From NCBI GenBank assembly GCA_937951395.1, contig CALFBV010000200.1, forward strand, positions 1-10,466: a stretch of DNA of 10,466 nt, read 5' to 3'. Below the pieces are notes generated by a model. It searched no databases, was not told the origin of the DNA, and saw only the letters and a list, made by a program, of their open reading frames with translations. The position numbers were made by a program, and so were the translations under genes. The stretch comes from an uncultured Rubritalea sp. (GTDB taxonomy: Bacteria; Verrucomicrobiota; Verrucomicrobiia; Verrucomicrobiales; Akkermansiaceae). This document shows, one piece after another, positions 7,213 to 10,466 of the stretch. Numbering within the stretch: position 1 is the stretch's first letter; every line of letters begins with the position of its first letter.

Positions 7213-8994
7213 ATGCGAGCCGCCATTCTCATCATCAACCTTATCGTCGCTTATGTCCTGCTCAGTGGCTGGCCTGAATTGCTGCCTACATGGGCACGCG
7301 CGGGATTGGCATTGATCGTAGTGATGGTCGCCGTGCCGCTTAGTGATGCCTCCAGTAAAAGCAGAAACCGACCAAGACTCAGCAGCTTGCGCTCTCCAAA
7401 ATGGCTCGACTATCTCTACATCGGAGCGGTCATTTTTTGCATAGAGCTACTATTACTCGCAGTATTCACACTAGGACCTAAAAGCACTGAAGAGCTACAC
7501 GAAGAAGCTAAATACTGGCTCACTAACAAAGGCGCCTCCAAAGAAACCATAGTAAGCACACCAGATAAGCTTAAGCATAACGGAGCAGGAAATTGGCTCT
7601 GGAATAATCATTTCCAGCGCTCGCATCCGAAACAAGCAAGCAAGCGCCAACCTAACAAGCCAGAGATATTTATGGAGGTGCCTAATAAATTTAGCCAAAT
7701 ATCACTGCGAAAACACAGCATCTATCTACGCACATTCACGCTAGACCACTTCGATGGAGATACCTGGTCCATCCACCAGCCTACCAAGCTAGAAATAGAA
7801 AAGCCAGAGAACTCAAGAATCCATATTTCTCCCGTGAATGGCACCTGGCGAAGTCTCCTACCGCTCGTTGATCACACCATCACCCAGTCCTATTATAAGA
7901 ACGGCCAAAACATTCTTACCACTCTGCATAACACCATCGATACAGATATAAAATCACTCACGAAGGTGAGCACTGATACTTATATCCTGCCACGTGTTAC
8001 TAATAAAGAACTCATCAGTTACAGCTACTCCGCCACCTCACAGCCGATGCTGTTAGATAAAATTGTGGAACTTGATAAGAACATCGTCATAGGTAGGACC
8101 CATGACGTATATCTTAGCAGGACTTCTAATCATAAGCTTCAGCGCCAACTCACAGACTTCGCTAACAGAGTCGATAAAAACTTACCTCTAGCACAGCAGC
8201 TTTCTACACTCAAAAAGCTCATCAACGACCAGTGCAGCTACTCGCTCGACATCAAGAACGAGGACGAGATCAATGCGCTAGAGAACTTCCTCTTTGTGGA
8301 AAAGTCTGGATACTGCGAGTTCTACGCCTCCGCCGCTGCCATGCTCTGCCGTGAGCTGGGCATCCCCAGCAGGATCGCCTTTGGCTGGTCTGGAGGTAAG
8401 TTTTTCGAGATCTCAAATCTATTTGTATTCCGATCAAAGGACGCTCACGCATGGACAGAAGTTTATCTAGATGGCTACGGCTGGGTGATCTTTGACACCA
8501 CTCCCCCGTCAGAAATTGCTGCTTCAGAATCTCAAGATGATGAAGTGCCACCCGAGCTAACAGACATGGAGGAATACCCAGATGAAAATCCGTTAGACGA
8601 AGACTCTAAGGACACGATCACCTGGATCAAAGTTCTAATCACCATAGCCAGCCTCATCTTTTTCGTCATATCCATCTTGCTTCTCAGAAGATTCACTCAA
8701 CCCAAGCAGCGTTCCAGCAGCGCTGCCTACGTCAGGCACGAGCCTAAGTATCTACAACATTTCCAGAAGCTCTCCGCCAAACTAGGCTACCGAATCAAAC
8801 CCGGTCAAACCCTCATGCACAGCGTCCAGCACCTCAAGAATCAGAACTTAGAAATTCCAGGACTAGAAGACCTGTTAGATAACACACTCCAATACCACTA
8901 CAACACCACGTATAGGAATGAACCCGCTAACAAGGCTACGGAAAGCAAGTTCACTAGTGAGTTAAAGAAAATCTATAAGCAGGCTGAGAGATAG
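7213..8994 (+). CDS. TgpA-like membrane-anchored transglutaminase-like protein
   Basis: A 593-residue inner-membrane protein. Hydrophobic segments lie at about 2-20, 28-44 and 66-88, with a basic loop (48-63) between the second and third. A large domain follows, then another membrane segment at about 471-492 and a polar C-terminal tail. This predicts a periplasmic domain between residues 90 and 470. That domain has a TgpA-type strand YLRTFTLDHFDGDTWS (171-186) and a transglutaminase core with an intact catalytic triad: Cys368 in SGYCEFYASAAAMLC, His412 in DAHAWTEVYLDGYGW, and Asp428 in IFDTTPP. The tail resembles the short cytoplasmic domain found after the last helix in TgpA relatives. Pseudomonas TgpA is a periplasmic transglutaminase-fold protein needed for viability, but its substrate is not settled. 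The N-terminal membrane part is smaller than in that relative. It starts 13 bases after the DUF58 gene. Confidence 0.92.
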   Translation: MRAAILIINLIVAYVLLSGWPELLPTWARAGLALIVVMVAVPLSDASSKSRNRPRLSSLRSPKWLDYLYIGAVIFCIELLLLAVFTLGPKSTEELHEEAKYWLTNKGASKETIVSTPDKLKHNGAGNWLWNNHFQRSHPKQASKRQPNKPEIFMEVPNKFSQISLRKHSIYLRTFTLDHFDGDTWSIHQPTKLEIEKPENSRIHISPVNGTWRSLLPLVDHTITQSYYKNGQNILTTLHNTIDTDIKSLTKVSTDTYILPRVTNKELISYSYSATSQPMLLDKIVELDKNIVIGRTHDVYLSRTSNHKLQRQLTDFANRVDKNLPLAQQLSTLKKLINDQCSYSLDIKNEDEINALENFLFVEKSGYCEFYASAAAMLCRELGIPSRIAFGWSGGKFFEISNLFVFRSKDAHAWTEVYLDGYGWVIFDTTPPSEIAASESQDDEVPPELTDMEEYPDENPLDEDSKDTITWIKVLITIASLIFFVISILLLRRFTQPKQRSSSAAYVRHEPKYLQHFQKLSAKLGYRIKPGQTLMHSVQHLKNQNLEIPGLEDLLDNTLQYHYNTTYRNEPANKATESKFTSELKKIYKQAER

Positions 8995-9015
8995 CTATTT
9001 TACTCCTCCTGCTTA
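8976..9015. terminator. Inverted repeat spanning the convergent gene junction, possible bidirectional terminator
   Basis: TAAGCAGG at 8976-8983 and CCTGCTTA at 9008-9015 form a perfect 8-base inverted repeat around the 5-base gap between two convergent genes. Inside it, GAG 8986-8988 can pair with CTC 9003-9005, and ATAGCTAT 8991-8998 is itself a palindrome. The arms lie within the 3' coding ends of both genes. Transcripts from either side would carry the hairpin, but neither side has an immediate T-tract, so classical intrinsic termination is uncertain. No other terminator is visible for either operon. Confidence 0.4.
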
Positions 9016-9887
9016 GCATCAATTTCCTTTTGGGCATTCCTCTTTTCTTCCTCTGGGTCTACACTAGTGCGGAATAGACCCACAGTTCTACCATCATTGG
9101 TGTTGGGATTAGAGTCATAGAGAACGTAGAAGAGGAGTCGCTTGCTTTTGTTTAATCTGAGAGCTGTATTGTATATGATTTTGTCTTCCGGTCCATAGGC
9201 AGCAGCTATGCGGTGAAGCTCAAGTCCCTCAATACTCTCATAGGATACAAACCCACCAGATGGGATTAACTTTTTCTCTTTATGGAAAACGGTTTTGACG
9301 GGTTTCCGGCTCAGATTGATAATGGCTAGCCTTTTATTTGCTAGCTGATCACCTAATAGATTTATCTTGAACTGCATGGGCTCAGGCACCCAGCACTTGC
9401 CTCCCTTTCCGGTGGGGCGGAGCAGGACTACAGTCATGGAGCCCGGGTCTAGAGGAGAAATGCTGATGTAGTTACTCAATTCACTATCATCCTTGCGCAT
9501 TAGCTTGAGTGATCTTCCCGGAGGAACTTCGATGAAGTGTGAGGGGTTGTTAAAGGTGACGTTGATCGATTTCAATTCCTTCTTAGACTTCTTGTCGTCG
9601 TCCTTAGCGTCGCCTTCCTTCTTCTCCTTAATATCGAAATGCAGTCTTCTCGGTGGGATCTCTCCTGGCTTAGGAGGCAGTAGTGAAGAAGCAGAGTTTG
9701 CCTCCCCTCCTTCTTCATCTTTAACCCCATCAGTAGAGCCAAATCTGCGCGGCGGCCTAGGTCCAATAGCAATGACAGCAAGCTTTGCAGACAATATTTC
9801 TTTCTTATCTGTGCCTGATGCTTGGGCAGACGAGATGAGAGAACCCACGAGGGAAATAAGGATAAAAAATGTAATGTGTGTTCTCAT
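9000..9887 (-). CDS. Secreted protein of unknown function downstream of the Verru_Chthon cassette
   Basis: I do not recognise a family. The 295-residue product begins with a clear signal peptide: MRTH, a hydrophobic core to about residue 18, and a likely signal peptidase I site after AQA at 21-23. No cysteine lies at the cleavage site, so it is not a lipoprotein. The mature protein opens with a proline- and glycine-rich stretch (about 42-82), then a highly charged Lys/Asp/Glu tract (86-106). A more ordinary beta-rich domain follows (about 108-275), including NLSRKPVKTVF near 191-201 and a single Cys164. It ends in an acidic/lysine-rich tail (276-295). The start lies 39 bases after the stop of the cassette protein A gene on the same strand, so it is probably the last gene of that transcript. 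An envelope or periplasmic role with the cassette is inference from position and the signal peptide. Confidence 0.85.
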   Translation of the reverse strand: MRTHITFFILISLVGSLISSAQASGTDKKEILSAKLAVIAIGPRPPRRFGSTDGVKDEEGGEANSASSLLPPKPGEIPPRRLHFDIKEKKEGDAKDDDKKSKKELKSINVTFNNPSHFIEVPPGRSLKLMRKDDSELSNYISISPLDPGSMTVVLLRPTGKGGKCWVPEPMQFKINLLGDQLANKRLAIINLSRKPVKTVFHKEKKLIPSGGFVSYESIEGLELHRIAAAYGPEDKIIYNTALRLNKSKRLLFYVLYDSNPNTNDGRTVGLFRTSVDPEEEKRNAQKEIDAKQEE

Positions 9888-9926
9888 AATCTGATGGAGT
9901 AAATAAAAAGCATCTTGGCCATTTCT

Positions 9927-10466
9927 CTATATCTCGTCTTTGTTTAGCCAGCGGAATGATTTGATGCGGTATTTTCTACCGAGCTTCTTGTTTATTTCTG
10001 TTAGATTACCTGCGGTGATTTCGCCTGTGAGCGGATCTTTTTTAAGAATGCCATCAGTCGGGATATTAGCTGCGTTACTAGTCGTTGTGTCTTCGATAGG
10101 CTGATGCTGGATGTAGTGTGGGCTGCGCTCTACGATAGCTTCTATGTAGGCCCTAGCTATTACTTTTTCGTTGCTCTTAGACTCCCCGTATGCACGGATG
10201 GTGAAGGTGTCTCCTCTGGTGGTGAGTGCTGGTGCTAGAGGCTCTAACAGATCTGACTGCATGAGGAAACTAGGAAGACCCCAAGTCTTCGTTGGTGCCT
10301 GACTGGTCTTCACTCCGCCGCCTGAGGTGTAGAGGTATTCGTCTTTGAAAAGGCTTTCATTGTTATCTCTAGAGTCGCTATCGGTACCGCGATTGATGAT
10401 ACTGGTGTTGTATTTAGGGTCGCTATAAAATTCTTTATTTAGTTCCGCTTCATAGATGGCGGCATC
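9927..10466 (-). CDS. Verru_Chthon cassette protein A, C-terminal part (truncated by window edge)
   Basis: An open reverse-strand frame runs in from the right edge and gives the last 179 residues; the true start lies outside the window. The GTG at 10311-10313 is an internal Val codon, not a start, because the frame stays open upstream of it. The sequence matches what I remember of the TIGR02600 family: GLPSFLMQSDLLEPLAPAL, RGDTFTIRAYGE shortly after, then ARAYIEAIVERSPHYIQ, and the ending KLGRKYRIKSFRWLNKDEI, close to the family's usual FRWL..(D/N)EI terminus. Protein A is the large member of a four-gene cassette (A to D) found in Verrucomicrobiota. Its smaller partners have prepilin-like N-termini, suggesting a type IV pilin-like envelope structure; the function is not established. 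The other cassette genes should lie beyond 10466. Confidence 0.85.
   Translation of the reverse strand, partial: DAAIYEAELNKEFYSDPKYNTSIINRGTDSDSRDNNESLFKDEYLYTSGGGVKTSQAPTKTWGLPSFLMQSDLLEPLAPALTTRGDTFTIRAYGESKSNEKVIARAYIEAIVERSPHYIQHQPIEDTTTSNAANIPTDGILKKDPLTGEITAGNLTEINKKLGRKYRIKSFRWLNKDEI

Noticed and set aside
8270..8551. Reverse-strand frame of 93 codons opposite the transglutaminase catalytic region
   Set aside because: The forward strand encodes the intact catalytic triad here; the reverse product is arginine/serine-rich shadow sequence.
9493..9894. A 133-codon forward open frame opposite the secreted protein gene
   Set aside because: It is a mirror of the reverse gene, with serine/leucine-rich low-complexity composition and no motif. 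The reverse frame has a clear signal peptide and operon context.
10311..10313. GTG as the start of the last reverse gene
   Set aside because: The frame remains open to the window edge and the upstream residues read as a continuation of the protein, so this is an internal valine.

Overview
The window looks like chromosomal DNA from a Verrucomicrobiota bacterium, probably order Verrucomicrobiales (a Rubritalea/Akkermansiaceae-type relative) with moderate GC. The strongest taxonomic sign is the truncated reverse-strand gene at the right edge. It reads as the C-terminal end of Verru_Chthon cassette protein A, a family named for Verrucomicrobium and Chthoniobacter. Almost complete absence of Shine-Dalgarno sequences before the genes, and a small two-helix zinc-ribbon-like membrane protein of unknown function, are also compatible with this group. 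The exact genus cannot be decided from the sequence alone.

Layout. Bases 1-4901 hold six tightly packed forward genes of housekeeping type: a ComF-family phosphoribosyltransferase-like protein, accD (carboxyltransferase beta subunit of acetyl-CoA carboxylase), folC (folylpolyglutamate/dihydrofolate synthase), the small membrane protein, trhO (tRNA U34 hydroxylase) and lspA (lipoprotein signal peptidase). A 193-base gap follows, with a candidate Rho-independent terminator and then an 8-base inverted repeat just before the next gene. Bases 5095-8994 hold a three-gene forward operon: a MoxR-type AAA+ ATPase, a DUF58 (degenerate vWA-like) membrane protein, and a TgpA-like membrane transglutaminase. 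It meets, tail to tail across five bases, a reverse-strand pair: a secreted protein of unknown function (9000-9887), preceded in transcription by the end of Verru_Chthon cassette protein A (9927-10466, cut by the window edge).

How the genes fit together. accD-folC is a widespread bacterial pairing of fatty-acid and folate/one-carbon metabolism. The MoxR-DUF58-transglutaminase trio is a conserved but mechanistically poorly understood module: a cytoplasmic ATPase probably remodels or assembles a membrane complex whose transglutaminase-like domain faces the periplasm. The reverse-strand genes belong to the edge of a pilin-like envelope cassette peculiar to Verrucomicrobiota, and the secreted downstream gene is a plausible accessory member of that cassette.

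Most of the window is ordinary core genome. The least understood parts are the Verru_Chthon cassette end with its secreted neighbour, the small zinc-ribbon-like membrane protein, and a change in G/C strand bias between the two forward gene blocks. I see no CRISPR array, tRNA, rRNA, insertion sequence or phage gene. Apart from 4902-5094, no gap between genes exceeds about 50 bases.
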